NCBI GenBank assembly: GCA_030544215.1
Contig: JARZZO010000014.1
Coordinates: 43,243,734 to 43,307,733 of the forward strand
Length of the DNA: 64,000 bases
From: Zantedeschia hybrid cultivar
Taxonomy: Eukaryota; Streptophyta; Magnoliopsida; Alismatales; Araceae
Reading direction: 5' to 3'
Shown: positions 12,341 to 23,080 of the stretch, piece by piece
How positions within the stretch are numbered: the first letter of the stretch is position 1
Layout: each line of letters begins with the position of its first letter
Position numbers and translations under genes: made by a program
Notes under the pieces: model-generated
Told to the model about the DNA's origin: nothing
Database searches by the model: none
The model's input: only the letters and a program-made list of their open reading frames with translations

Positions 12341-13536
12341 CAAATAAATGGTTCAACAATTTTGTTCCTTATTTAAGTTTTAGGAAATGACCATATTGAT
12401 GGGTCAACTACAAAAAATTGATTCAACATCTCTTTTAAGGTGGTGTGAGGGGATCTAAAAGGTGAATTGGAAATTGAGCCACCAGCAAATTGAGAGGCAT
12501 GGATAATTGAGTCACTATTAATAGATGGGATAATGTTTCTAAATGGTTGTGTTAGATTCCTTGTTGTGCAAATCTGATATGGTCACAGTTAGTTCCAAAT
12601 GGACTCCCTAACATGCCATGGAAGAGGCAATCAGAGCTTGTGGCTATAAAAGGGTTCTCGGCTTAGATTTTTAAGCCATCTCAGAAAAAGTTGATGGGCT
12701 GAGGATCCTATAGAACCAGAATCGGCTACCACTTTATGGTCTTTTGTTACTGCCTTGACTGTTTTGATTCAATGATTTCCATTGTATAAAAAAAACGTGC
12801 AGTGTTTGGAAACAGTTCACACTTGCACTTCATACTTTCATCTTATGGTGGTGTGGGCTTACAATTGAATCATTTCCAAATTGAAAAATGTGTGCTGGTC
12901 TTTTGGTTTCAGTTTCTAATGCTGAGTTCTCTCACTTCATAAAAATGGATGACAAAGTAATCACATTTATGTGGGGCCTCTGTTACCGATCAACATATAG
13001 GAGCTTACCCGATGGAGATGAGACAGGTGTACAAATTTGATGACAAATCCTTCTACGGGGCGTGTAAGGAGGCCTAGCCGCCTAGATTCCAGAGGTGAAC
13101 AGGGGAAGAAGGAAGTTTGAGCTGGAGGGCAACTAAATATCTTCTGCTTTAGCTATCAACTAAAAAAAGTATCACCTCCAATGTTTGCTGGAATTACAGC
13201 CAATTTTTGTATGTTGATTGAGATCATTATTTTGGACCTGGCGCCTGTATCATAATGCCTATATTAAATTTCTGGGTTGGGGAGTGCAATTTTGAAACCG
13301 TATCTAACAACTTGTTCCAGCGTGAGATTTTAGGAAGGTGTTCAGGAGACAGAGTTGGAAGACTCCAAGAATATGCTGTTTAGTTTGTCAATGTAGTTGT
13401 GTTCAAGCCCTTGTTGTGTCCTTGTGATCATCTGCTTTGGATGCTGTTGGTAGGAAGTTGAATAACTTCTGTATCTAGGTTTAGTGGGGAGGAAAGTGTA
13501 ATTGTTTCCTCAAGTGATTAGATATTTTTTGGTGAT
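12341..13536. other. Intronic spacer, nothing recognised
   Basis: I see no coding signature or terminal repeats. Confidence 0.45.
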
Positions 13537-13870
13537 AACTTTTTTTTGAAAGTGGATGGTACCACAAATATGTATTAATAAAGAGAATGAAGTACAAAAG
13601 TATAGAAGGCAGCTCTCAAAAGAGAAACTCCTAAACAGAAGGGTATCTAATCTCCACAAAACACCAAGAGGGTGCCCCACTCAGACTTCTCCTTACCAGT
13701 CAAAAAAAGGAACTCATTTGCTAAGCCCATCGCACACAAACCCAACCACTTGGTCTGGTACCAAGGCTTTGTTTTTTGTAGTAACTTAACATCAAATTCT
13801 AGATGCTGTATGATCCTTATCTCGTCCAAACTTCTTGAAACTGTTGAGGAAATTTACATATGTAGAACTT
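13537..13870 (-). mobile_element. LINE 3'-end fragment
   Basis: It starts (its 3' end) at a T8 run on the plus strand, the complement of a poly(A) tail. It continues AAGTGGATGGTACCAC...GTATTA, closely matching AAGTGGTGGGTACCACC...GTATTA at the 3' end of the LINE at 1812. No reverse-transcriptase domain is retained. Confidence 0.55.
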
Positions 13871-14539
13871 AGTTTGTTGTCCATCCGCAACCTTTCCAGA
13901 AAAAATAATCTGGAAATGATTGCTGTCGCAAGACATTCTCAAAACGGAGGATAAAATCCATGATTACATCCAAGTGGTGACAAAAATTTTGTTTGTCTAT
14001 GAAGTTTGGAGGAAACTGTGTCTTGATGTGAGACTGTTTTCATTATGAGATGTAGGAACCAAAAACTGATAAGGGAAGCAAGACTATGTTAATAATATCT
14101 CTCCGGGAAATTGGTAGCTCTACTAGGACATGAGATTATGTTTGCTGCTAGTGCTCACTGTGCAAATGAGCTGGCTTGTGTCTGTTTTTTCCATCTTGTG
14201 TGAGAACTATGTTATAGAAAGTGGTCAAGATGATGCCTAGGCGATGAGGCGAGGTGAAGTGGTGCAAGATGCATCACTTTGACGAAATTGACTCAAATGC
14301 TAATGTGGCTGCCTTAGACCGTTTTGCTCACCCTGGCCTATCTTGGATCACCTCAAGCGCCCTATTTGGCCCATTCAGCTTGTGTCAGCTGCCCACATCC
14401 CAATGTATAAAAGTGGTTGGATTGGGGATCTTGTAAGCCGCAAGTCCTCTCCCTAGCCCCTCCTAATCTGTGCGTTTGACTTTGACAAGTTTTGGCTCCC
14501 ATGAAGTTCATTGGCTATGGCTTTCTCTCCTGACTTTGG
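13871..14539. other. Intronic spacer, nothing recognised
   Basis: There is no gene. A GCCTAGGCG-type motif occurs near 14235; similar motifs recur at 14860-15390 and 34550-34940. Confidence 0.45.
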
Positions 14540-14564
14540 TACTCTCTCTCTCTCTCTCTCTCTC
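14540..14564. repeat. (CT)n microsatellite
   Basis: This is a run of CT dinucleotides directly next to a small LTR. Confidence 0.9.
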
Positions 14565-15435
14565 TGATGCAGAACGATCGGAGGCATCCCATCTCATGAT
14601 TCTCGGGCATCTCACCTGGCCCCGTCTGAAGGCTTCTGCAACCCCATCCCATGGTTGTCTTCGTTGCAGAGAGAAAACACGAGAAAATAGAAAACATGCT
14701 AAATGCATTTCAAATGGGCCAAATAATTTATAGACTCGACTAAAAATAAACTACACATCAAGTAATGAACTGTCTCCAAGCCATAAGACATCGGCCTGGT
14801 CTTTTGATGGCGGTGAATGTGCTACATCAGTAGTGTTTTAAAAGTCGGCCGATTAAACGCATAGGCGGGCCGCCTAGGCAGTTCGGATACCCTTTTCGCC
14901 ATATTTTCTTACCTTTTCTTAGACGGATCCCACTTCTGGTCAAAGACCATTGTATCCGTTGCCTATATCACACTTAACTCGAGTAAAATGACCTTTTATG
15001 GAAAGTGGATCAGAAACCTACGCGATGTGATCACGAGTGAAGGCTTAGATCTCCCCAAGAAGATGGACTCTTCGTGTTCCCCTGATTCCTGGCTTCGCAG
15101 TCAGGGACCCTCCTCCTCTTCTTCTTCTTCTCGTCTTTGACCTTTGCTCACTATTTGATTGTCTGTTTTTTCTTTTCTTTTCTTTAACTGCAAAGCCATC
15201 CCCTGTTTGCTGCCTGTGGCCCTACCAGGCTGCCAAAATGAAAAGACAGCATCAACTGTGGCAGGTTGGTAACATGCCAATAGAGTCACATGTCCCCTTC
15301 TTCAGAACCGCCTCGGATTTGAGGCGCCCGCCTCACTGCCTGGGCAATCGGCCTAGACAGTAAGGGGGTCAACCGCTTCACTCTGCCTAGGCATTTTTAA
15401 AACATTGTGTGTAACACATCCATGCACTACTCCTG
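14565..15435 (-). mobile_element. Small LTR, interrupted by a roughly 0.57-kb insertion
   Basis: Its two outer parts align with the intact LTRs at 15785-16241 and 30470-30917. The start has TGATGCAGAACGATCGGAGG and CTCGGGCATCTCACC. The last part (15409-15435) has TGTGTAACACATCCATGCA. In the intact copies GCTCCATCA joins directly to TGTGTAAC; here about 575 bp lies between them. Confidence 0.6.
14834..15408. mobile_element. Insertion within the LTR, probable non-autonomous DNA element
   Basis: Its limits follow from comparison with uninterrupted LTR copies. The ends show a short imperfect inverted repeat (GTTTTAAAAGTCGGC on the left, GTTTTAAAAATGCC read inward from the right). GCCTAGGC-like motifs lie near both ends. 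Direct repeats are too diverged to prove a class. Confidence 0.45.
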
Positions 15436-15784
15436 AATCTAATTGATTTGGAGGCGTCTCCCCCCATCATCCTCGGGCATCTCACTCGGCTCCGTCGTAG
15501 GGATTTTCCTATCTTAAATTGTCTTAAGCGAACACAACATGATCAAGGCGTTGCATGAAGTGTTGGTCCATTTGATCTACCTCATCTACGAGCTCACGTA
15601 TTGTGTTGGACAAATTAGGACCTGTCTTGGCTCCTGGACCAGTTTGAGAACTTGCGAGGGAGTTTATGGGGGACCCTGACATGGCTATAGATGGATGACA
15701 GTCGGTACCACTTTGAATTGGCATGCAAACAAGTAGACTCTAAATAGACACCCTAGACAAGCTAATTTGTCTTTGATACCAGAC
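15436..15784 (-). mobile_element. Internal part of a small LTR element with Met-tRNA-type primer site
   Basis: On the minus strand the LTR at 15785-16241 is followed at once by CTGGTATCAAAG (15771-15782), a mutated initiator-Met-tRNA primer site. A 66-codon open frame (15724-15524, minus) contains NTIRELVDEVDQMDQHF, possibly a gag scrap. At under 0.4 kb internal length the element is TRIM-like. Confidence 0.45.
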
Positions 15785-16241
15785 TAATGCGGAATGATCT
15801 GTGGTGTCCTACCTTGCGATCCTTGGGCGTCTCACTTGCCTTGTTATAGGGCTTCTCCAGCCCCATCCTAAGGTCGTCTTCTTCATCGCAGAGAGAAACA
15901 CTAGAAAATAACTCAAATTCATGTAAATCATATGCATATATATAGTGTTTAAGGACCTTTTAGAGTCCTACTCAACTCTCTAACTGAATTGTAGACTAAA
16001 ATACCCCTAACTAGATAAATATTGTGAAAATTTGTACTAAAAATTAAAAAAAAATGAAAAATCATGTCTAAAATTCAGTAAAATAGAAAACATGCTAAAT
16101 GGGCTCCAAATAGGCCAAATAAAGTCTTTATGGACTTGATTACAAATAAACTATGCGTCAAGCAATGAATTGTCTCCAAGCTACTTGCTTGGTCTTTTGA
16201 CGGCGGTGAATATGTTCCATCATGTGTAACACGTCAATGCA
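15785..16241 (-). mobile_element. Small LTR (about 457 bp)
   Basis: It aligns over its length with 30470-30917: CTCGGGCATCTCACC-type core, ATATATAGTGTTTA..GGACC, AAACATGCTAAATGG and the end CATGTGTAAC..GCA. It serves as one LTR of the element split by the 13-kb insertion. Confidence 0.65.
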
Positions 16242-16404
16242 CTGGCGGTTCAAGTAAATTCATCCTCGAGCTTTGAAATGTGACAATATCCATGGGGAGA
16301 TGATGAGAGCAGTAAAGCAAGGAAATATGGCTGGTGCCATTGAGATCAACATGCGGAGAAGAGTCCCAAATCGATGTGGTCAGTATGCCTCAACATCACT
16401 TTAT

Positions 16405-16409
16405 ATCTG
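16405..16409. repeat. Left 5-bp target-site duplication of the 13-kb LTR element (ATCTG)
   Basis: ATCTG precedes the 5' LTR and recurs at 29441-29445 right after the 3' LTR. Confidence 0.9.
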
Positions 16410-18647
16410 TGTTGAAACCTTTTTTTTAAAAGCAAAAGAGAGAAGGGGGAACCCCCCCCACCGGTTCCAAGGGGGAAACCGGTGGGGGGGGGGGAGGAGA
16501 TTCCCTCCCTTCTTTCCCATTTTAAATTCAAAGAAATGGGGGGGTTTAATGGGAGGTTTAAATGGGGGATCTTAACCCCATTCACATGGGTTAAGAATCC
16601 CATGTGGAAACCCTCTTAACCCCATCCCAAACCCCTTTCACATGGGGCCAAGACATGGAGTTAATAGGGGTTAAACCTCTTTCACATTGGCCTAAAACCC
16701 AAACCCCCAAAGACAAATCTAAAAAAAGAACCCCATTAAATGGGCTTTGGAAGAGGGAATAGAAAAGGAGCATGGGGAGGGGAGAACCCCCCCACCGGTT
16801 TCCCAAAACCGGTGGGGGAGACCCCCCACCGGTTCCCAACCGGTGGGGGGGGGGCCTAACCGGTGGCCACCCCCCCACCGGTTGGAACCGGTGGGGGGGG
16901 TGCCCACCGGATTCTCCCCCCTCTCTCTCTCATTTTTTTAATGCCCTCTCTCCCACTCTCTCACCCATGTGATTAAAAAATTAAAAAAGAGAGGGGGAGG
17001 AGGAAGTGGCAACCGGTGGGTACCCCCCACCTCAAGCCAAACCGGTGGGTACCCCCCACCTCAAGCATTCCGGTGGGTACCCCCACCGGTTAAGGCTTTG
17101 AAGCCTATAAATACCCCCCAAGGGGTAAGGAGAAAGGCATGCCCATTTGGCCCAAAATTTCCTAGGGGAAACTCTGCCAACTTGAAGACCAAATCCGGTG
17201 CTCTTGCCCGGGTTTGCTGCGATTTGGAGGCAATATTTTCTTGGAGGGCTCTCTTCCTAAGGTTTATTCCTAAGGGGAAGCTCTGCCAAATTTATGTTGT
17301 AAAATCACCGTCCTATAAGGCGGGATTATGCCGAAATAATGAATGAAATGCCCATGTTGTTCTTTGAGCATATGTGTGTGCATGTATGTTCATGAATCTA
17401 TTATTTAAGTAACACTATGTTACTATATTTTCATATGCAAAATAATTAGTTTTATAACTAATTAAAATACATAAAACATATAATTAAATATTCTAAAATA
17501 TCATTGGCCTCATCCCATACATAATTAATCTTGGACTCGTAATTAAAACTTAATAATGAAACATTGAGACATAAAATAATATACTTAAGTTAAAAAATGA
17601 CTTGAATACCTCCATGCTTAATTAATTAATAAAATCTGCGAAAATTATCTAAAATTAATAAAATAAATATAAAAATCAGAAAAATTATGTAAAAATCAGT
17701 AACACACAGTAAAAATCAGAAAACAAAATCTGGAAATTACATAAATCCAAAATATAACTTAAATATCCTTCATATACCTAATTAATTAATAAAAATCAGT
17801 AAAATTAATAAAAAATCAGTAAAATTCAGTAAAAACCAGTAAAAAACAGAGAACTAAATCTGAAAATATATAAAAATCTGAAATGACTAAAATGCCCCTA
17901 GAGCTTAATACAAATTACCAAAATACCCTCGATATGATAAAAATAAATAAAAATCTCAAAAAAATATCAAAATAGACTTTAAGTCTAAAAATCCAATTTG
18001 GGCAAAATTACCAAAATACCCTTATAATCCAAACACACTTGAAATAACCCTAAAATACCTCCTAAGGTTTTGAAACCTTCCTAAATCACTAAAACTCATT
18101 TCATACACTTAAATAACCATAATCTCCCTATACCCTCCAACTTGACATAATTACAAAAATAACCTTATGGGTCTAAAATACTTGGAATCAATCCAGAATA
18201 CTTGGAGTCAATCCAATATACTTGGAATTAATCCAGATAGCTTGGAATCAATCCAAAATCATATAAACACACTCTAAACTTGGGTGAGGCCAAGAGTTTA
18301 ACCTAAAATACATCTTCATATGCATGTGCTGCCTGTAGTAGTAGTAATGTTGCATTTTATAAGGGCATCATACGGACGGTTAATCAAGGGTTGCCGAGCA
18401 GTCGCTCAGCGTAATTAACACTGACCGAGGTCAGTGGAGAGAGGTCATATACTCGAATCTTCGCTTGATTCGAAGTCCCGGATTCCCTGAGGGCTAATCC
18501 CAAGCTCTCATAGTCCGATAAAATATAAAACCGACCTATAAATCCTCTAGATAAACAAAAAAAATGGATTTCCGAATAATCCGACATAGGAGAGATGTGT
18601 CTAGGTCAGGTCCCGACCGAAGGTTAGATAAAATCTTCGCGCAAACA
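16410..18647 (+). repeat. 5' LTR, 2238 bp
   Basis: It starts TGTTGAAACC and ends GCGCAAACA. U3 is GC-rich with repeated CCCCCACCGGTT/AACCGGTGGGGG palindromes (16457-16496, 16788-16905). A TATA box lies at 17106. From about 17400 the LTR is AT-rich, with AAAAATCAGTAAAAT repeats and four to five copies of a 20-bp TACTTGGAATCAATCCA repeat (18178-18260). U5 is unusually long, near 1.5 kb. Confidence 0.93.
17106..17113 (+). promoter_or_regulatory. TATA box of the 5' LTR (TATAAATA)
   Basis: A canonical plant TATA sequence sits between the GC-rich U3 and the presumed R region. Transcription would be expected to start about 30 bases downstream. The identical site in the 3' LTR is at 27927-27934. Confidence 0.75.
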
Positions 18648-18651
18648 GAGA

Positions 18652-18669
18652 TGGCACGCCCGGTGGGAC
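18652..18669 (+). promoter_or_regulatory. Primer-binding site (TGGCACGCCCGGTGGGAC)
   Basis: It begins four bases after the LTR end, starts with TGG as tRNA-primed sites do, and resembles primer sites of plant Ty3/gypsy elements. I have not assigned the tRNA. Confidence 0.75.
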
Positions 18670-18775
18670 CTCTCTTTCCCTTCATCTCTCCGTCCGGTGA
18701 TGCCCTCACCACAACTCTACTACTAACTTTGTCATGTCTTATGCAGGTGATTAAGTTTCTGCTTAAAAGACGACG

Positions 18776-21700
18776 ATGCCGGCAAGGGTCACGTATGGCC
18801 CACTTGTGGTGGCGACCCACACACGGTGTGGATATCTGACTACACCAACATGCTTTGGGGACTTCCCCGCAGTGATAGGATCTCCATACTTTCTGGGGGT
18901 CGTTCCGGCACCGGAGCTTGCTCCGGAAAAGAAGAAGAAGAGGTGCGCTTCTCGCGCCAGAATATGTAACAACGGCAGCCGATATGGGCGAGTGCTTGCC
19001 GTAAATACCATCAGCATCTCTCCAGCCTCCTCGTCCAACGGGGGGCAAAAGCGGAAGGTTCTAACCGCAAGTCCGTCTAGGACGGGGAAAACTATATTGG
19101 TGGGGAACCTGCATATTCGTCTGGATGGCGGGCAACCCATCATTCCTAAGATCCATCATATCCCGACAGTTCCTGTCCAGAATCGGTTCGGGATTCTATT
19201 GAAGGTTTGCCAAGATGGGGCAACGTTCGAAAAGAAGAAAAGGACTCCAAAGGGCACTGCTTGTCGGGAGCCAATAATTATATCAGAGCCTGCCTTATCT
19301 CGAGCAGGGGGCAATGCCACCCCCCGAGCAGGGGGCAACCCTATGCCTCGGAATGGGGGCAAATTTATGCCTCGGGCTGGGGGCAATCCATCGGAGGATA
19401 GGAACCTCCGCATAAAGGAAATGTGGGTAACAAAAAAGGAAGCCCGCGAAATTCGCCAGGCTAGGGATACCCTAGCAGAACAACAGCCTCAACAACTCGT
19501 AGAGCTTGAGGGGCAGATAACCAGCTCAACTACCTGGCCTCGTTCTTTACAAGGTCAAAAGATAAATAGTGCCTATAAGGCGCAGGAACAAGTCTGGCAA
19601 CAGACATCTGTCCTTGAGCGGTTTGGCGCATTGGTCCGATCGACTCACAAAAAGAAGAAAATTGCCAGAAGGACAGAGAATAGTATACGGGTCTACACAT
19701 GCTACACCTCCAATATCACCAACCGGCAGCCTTCCCAGCCGGAAGACCCAAATGATATCATCAATATGATGCAACGGGTCGGGCCCATAACCCGTCAAAT
19801 GGAGCAGGCTATGCGCTTGCTGAATCGAGGAAGCCAGGGGGCAGAGCCACCCCAAATTGGCAGTAGCAATGCTGCTGGAGGAGCTGATGAAGGCGGGGCA
19901 AATGCTTCAGATATTGAAGCCGCTACAGAACAACCTCAAGATCAAATACAACTTCAGATTATAGAGGAGATTAGACAAGAAAATCAACAACTCAAGGCTT
20001 TACTCTATGGCCTAATACAAAAAATGGAGGAGCAGCAAAGGGTAGCTCAAGTCCCCCTAGTAAATGTACCACCTCCAAGGGCAGTGCCTATGCTAGCGGT
20101 GATAAGACCGCAAGCTGCAGATGTCAACTTCGACCCTGATGAGATACAAGAAGATCGGGTTGTAGAGCCCAATCATAATGCTCAGCAATCCCATGCTTCT
20201 GCAGATGATGCTACGGCATTGCAGAAGCATCTTATTGAGCAAATTGTTGAAGCCAAAATAGCAGAACAAGACGACGGAATAGGCACATTCGACTTATACA
20301 AAGTGCCGTTTCCAGTACGTCATATGTTCAAGAAGCTTCCGCCGGATCACAATAAGTGTCCCAAATTCATCAGGTATGACGGGGAAGGTTCGGCCCAGGA
20401 GCATATTGCCCACTATATGAGTGACTTGGGAGAGCTGGCTACTGATGAGGCCTATCTTCTGAGGTTCTTTTCTACCTCTCTCACGGGCATTGCATTCCAA
20501 TGGTATGCAAAGTTGAAGCCTAACTCTATCAACAGTTGGGAGGAAATGCAGAAAAAGTTCATCGACCGTTTCAAGGTGTCGGAACGAAAGGTCACCATCA
20601 CTGAATTGGTGACACTAAAGCAAGGCAGGAATGAATCTGCCACCGATTATATCAAAAAATGGCGTAACCTCTGCATGAAATGCGACAATCCGCCGACCCA
20701 CGAGGATGCGGTACGATTGTGCAAGAGGGGCTTAAAGCCTGAAATAAATGAAAAGCTGATTGGCGCAAATGTCAAGAACTTTGATCAACTAAATAACATT
20801 GTGACGGAGGTCGAAATATTCTATGCAGACCATCCAACCATTGCCTCCATTGGGGGGAAAGTCCCAAAGAAGCAAAATATGGATACAGAAGAGGCCAATG
20901 CTATAGACTTCGCCTCAGCTGTAGAAAATACAGGGGGCAAGAACAATGTAAATGCCTCAACATCTAATAGAAGGGGATCATATTCCACCCTTAATGAGAG
21001 AAGGAAAATGGCTTACTCTTTCATAAGGGAGGATACAAGAGAGTTGTTTAATGTCTGCATGCGGGCCAATCTCTTGATGCTACCCGAACCAAAAAGACCA
21101 GCAGAAGTTGGTAAAATAGATGAACCCAACTATTGCATGTACCATCGTATGTTGGGACATGTAATAGAGGATTGTTATATCTGCAAAGGGGAAATTGAAA
21201 TGCTTATCCGAGAAGGGGCCGTGGAGATGGGGAAATACCTGGTAGACCCGCCTCAACCACATCGAATGCCCAGACAAACATTTACAGCAAATGTCGTCCA
21301 TATGGATGAAAATTCCTCGGAAGAAGAGCCTACAAATAAGAATATAGATGCCCCTCCAGAGCAGGAAGTGGTATCATCATATCCCCCGGCGACCCCCACT
21401 CCGGAAGGGTCTATCGTGGTGGCACTGGAGGAGATTCAGATGAATATGTTACAGCTCTCCCATCAGCAAGTTTTGCCGGAACATGAGGTAATACCGTCAT
21501 ATGTTCCAGCAACTTCCACTCCAGAAGTGTCTATCATGACAACATTAGAGAAGATTCAGATGAGTCTGATACAACTCTCTCACCAGCAAATCTCACTGGA
21601 GCAGAAGATAACTCCATCATATACTCCAATAATTTCCACTCTCGAGGGGTCCATCATGGTAGCACTGGAGGGGATTCAAGTGAGTCTGGGACAAATCTCT

Positions 21701-22306
21701 CATCAGCAGTATGAACTCACTCAAGTAATGGAAGGTCTTGCAAGACAATGGACAGAAGTCATGTCAATAGACAGAATCAATAGGCCCTTCTCCTTTGAGG
21801 AGCCAGGACCAAAATGCAGCCGTCCTCTAAAGAATAAGGGCAAACTTATCATAGACTTAAATGAACCACCAGAAGCCCAGTACCGAGAGAGAGTGGTGCT
21901 CAAATGCAAAGGTTGTGAAAGTCACGACAATACTCTCGAGGCCACCCTTGCAGCTAGGCAAAGTTCCCGGGGAAAGCAAGTTGCTGGTGCAGAAACATGG
22001 ATAAGTTTTAAAGATGCTGAATCCCTGGCAAAAAGGCTCAAGAGACCATACTCCTTTCCAAAGGAAAAGACCAAAGAACTCTTCGAGTTGTGTATGAGCA
22101 GAAAATCTATCATTCTGCCCAAGCCAAAAAGGGAAGAAGAAATACATCGGGTAGATGCACCCAATTACTGCCCATACCACCGCTTCATCACCCATCCAAT
22201 TGAACGTTGCTTTATGTTCAAAGATGAAGTAGAAAAGCTGATTCAAGAAGGAAAGATAAATATGGGGAAATACCTGGTGAATCCCCCGCATACGATTACA
22301 CATTGA
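18776..22306 (+). CDS. Gag polyprotein of the 13-kb LTR element, 1176 aa
   Basis: The start is the first ATG of the long frame, 124 bases after the primer site. A Retrotrans_gag domain covers about residues 500-680, with FSTSLTGIAFQWYAKL, NSINSWEEMQKKFIDRF and an RNL-type C-terminal helix region. The N-terminal third is low complexity, with PRAGGN-type 8-residue repeats near 19300-19395. Residues about 862-981 are three tandem 40-residue repeats. Two copies of an 85-residue module, about 742-826 and 1084-1171, each contain CxxHx4Hx4C (YCMYHRMLGHVIEDC and YCPYHRFITHPIERC), a zinc-knuckle-like motif. No DTG/DSG protease motif occurs. Gag would form the particle and package RNA. It is intact, so it may be translated. 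Confidence 0.85.
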   Translation: MPARVTYGPLVVATHTRCGYLTTPTCFGDFPAVIGSPYFLGVVPAPELAPEKKKKRCASRARICNNGSRYGRVLAVNTISISPASSSNGGQKRKVLTASPSRTGKTILVGNLHIRLDGGQPIIPKIHHIPTVPVQNRFGILLKVCQDGATFEKKKRTPKGTACREPIIISEPALSRAGGNATPRAGGNPMPRNGGKFMPRAGGNPSEDRNLRIKEMWVTKKEAREIRQARDTLAEQQPQQLVELEGQITSSTTWPRSLQGQKINSAYKAQEQVWQQTSVLERFGALVRSTHKKKKIARRTENSIRVYTCYTSNITNRQPSQPEDPNDIINMMQRVGPITRQMEQAMRLLNRGSQGAEPPQIGSSNAAGGADEGGANASDIEAATEQPQDQIQLQIIEEIRQENQQLKALLYGLIQKMEEQQRVAQVPLVNVPPPRAVPMLAVIRPQAADVNFDPDEIQEDRVVEPNHNAQQSHASADDATALQKHLIEQIVEAKIAEQDDGIGTFDLYKVPFPVRHMFKKLPPDHNKCPKFIRYDGEGSAQEHIAHYMSDLGELATDEAYLLRFFSTSLTGIAFQWYAKLKPNSINSWEEMQKKFIDRFKVSERKVTITELVTLKQGRNESATDYIKKWRNLCMKCDNPPTHEDAVRLCKRGLKPEINEKLIGANVKNFDQLNNIVTEVEIFYADHPTIASIGGKVPKKQNMDTEEANAIDFASAVENTGGKNNVNASTSNRRGSYSTLNERRKMAYSFIREDTRELFNVCMRANLLMLPEPKRPAEVGKIDEPNYCMYHRMLGHVIEDCYICKGEIEMLIREGAVEMGKYLVDPPQPHRMPRQTFTANVVHMDENSSEEEPTNKNIDAPPEQEVVSSYPPATPTPEGSIVVALEEIQMNMLQLSHQQVLPEHEVIPSYVPATSTPEVSIMTTLEKIQMSLIQLSHQQISLEQKITPSYTPIISTLEGSIMVALEGIQVSLGQISHQQYELTQVMEGLARQWTEVMSIDRINRPFSFEEPGPKCSRPLKNKGKLIIDLNEPPEAQYRERVVLKCKGCESHDNTLEATLAARQSSRGKQVAGAETWISFKDAESLAKRLKRPYSFPKEKTKELFELCMSRKSIILPKPKREEEIHRVDAPNYCPYHRFITHPIERCFMFKDEVEKLIQEGKINMGKYLVNPPHTITH
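21359..21718 (+). repeat. Three exact-length 120-bp repeats inside gag
   Basis: Units begin at 21359, 21479 and 21599. Each encodes a 40-residue block of the pattern PSYxPxxSTxEGSIMVALE, IQM, SLxQLSHQQ. The frame is kept throughout. Confidence 0.9.
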
Positions 22307-22331
22307 GTGTAATTCGTAGACCCATAATAAT

Positions 22332-22354
22332 AAAAAAAAAAAAAAAAAAAAAAA
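22332..22354 (+). repeat. Poly(A) run before structured unit A
   Basis: An uninterrupted run of As lies just after the gag stop and just before unit A. A second run, 22593-22615, follows the unit. Confidence 0.9.
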
Positions 22355-22360
22355 GAGTGT

Positions 22361-22581
22361 GGGGCTTAAAAATGAGGTACCCTGACAGACTTGATTGGTC
22401 CCGCTCCTGTGAGGGGCCAATTAAGGGCAAAAAAGTCTAAATAACCCAGCTGAAGTGGAAAACCCGAAAGGGCGCTTCAGGCAAAAATGGGTGAACCTGC
22501 TGTGTGAAAACCCGCAAGGGCGCACAGGCAAAAATAAAAGGGGCTAGTTTCGGTGAAAACTCGTAAGAGCGCCGATGTTAG
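22361..22581 (+). ncRNA. Structured RNA-like unit A: four stem-loops
   Basis: Stem 0 pairs 22390-22402 with 22413-22425 (13 bp). Hairpin 1 is 22450-22480, hairpin 2 is 22500-22527 and hairpin 3 is 22544-22581. Hairpins 1-3 share one design: an outer stem, an AAAA (or GAAAA) bulge on the 5' side only, a 3-bp inner stem, and a GNRA tetraloop (GAAA, GCAA, GTAA). Unit A is flanked by poly(A) runs. It lies in the transcribed part of the LTR element. The call as RNA is inferred from base-pair covariation with units B and C. Confidence 0.6.
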
Positions 22582-22583
22582 TA

Positions 22584-22615
<32 letters not shown>

Positions 22616-22628
22616 CATCATCCTGCAA

Positions 22629-22733
22629 CCCGTCGGGGAACAACGCGCAAAAGTTATTTGCGCCAAGAAAAGCCAATAATATTCGTGCGCGAATACATAG
22701 GCTCATAAAGCCGCATATTTGTTCCCCGACGGG
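22629..22733 (+). ncRNA. Predicted multibranch structure: 15-bp closing stem with three hairpins
   Basis: CCCGTCGGGGAACAA (22629-22643) is perfectly complementary to TTGTTCCCCGACGGG (22719-22733). Between them lie three hairpins: GCGCAAA/TTTGCGC (22645-22663), TATTCG/CGAATA with a 4-nt loop (22680-22695), and GGCT/AGCC (22700-22712). The layout is a four-way junction. Only one copy exists here, so covariation cannot be tested in this window. Confidence 0.5.
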
Positions 22734-23080
22734 GGGAGAACTCTCTCAGCCTGTTGAGGGTAGAGATCGAGTTTTCCCACATCCCTACCCAGGGAGGATA
22801 TCAGAGTCGCCAATGACGAACAAACCCTTGGTACCGCACTGGCGGTACAATAATGTCCCATCAAGGGCTACGACCGAGGCGATGATGACGATGACCTCCC
22901 GACCCGGTAAGGAAGTGGGAAAACTCGCTCTTCTGATCGATACAGCCTGAGGGGATGATCCCCGTTCCTGTTATACCTAAGGCAAATACACAGGCATATT
23001 CTTGAAAGATGTCACATAATTGTGGGTGATTCACCTCGAAAGAAAATATTTGTCGTCAAGAATATCATGCAATACAGAAT
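22734..23080 (+). other. Spacer between structured region and minisatellites
   Basis: Part of the 13-kb element. No coding domain or further strong structure is seen. Confidence 0.5.

Noticed and set aside
16969..17346. 125-codon open frame in the 5' LTR, repeated at 27790-28167 in the 3' LTR
   Set aside because: It is duplicated only because the LTR is. It spans the TATA box and G-rich repeats and has no recognised domain.
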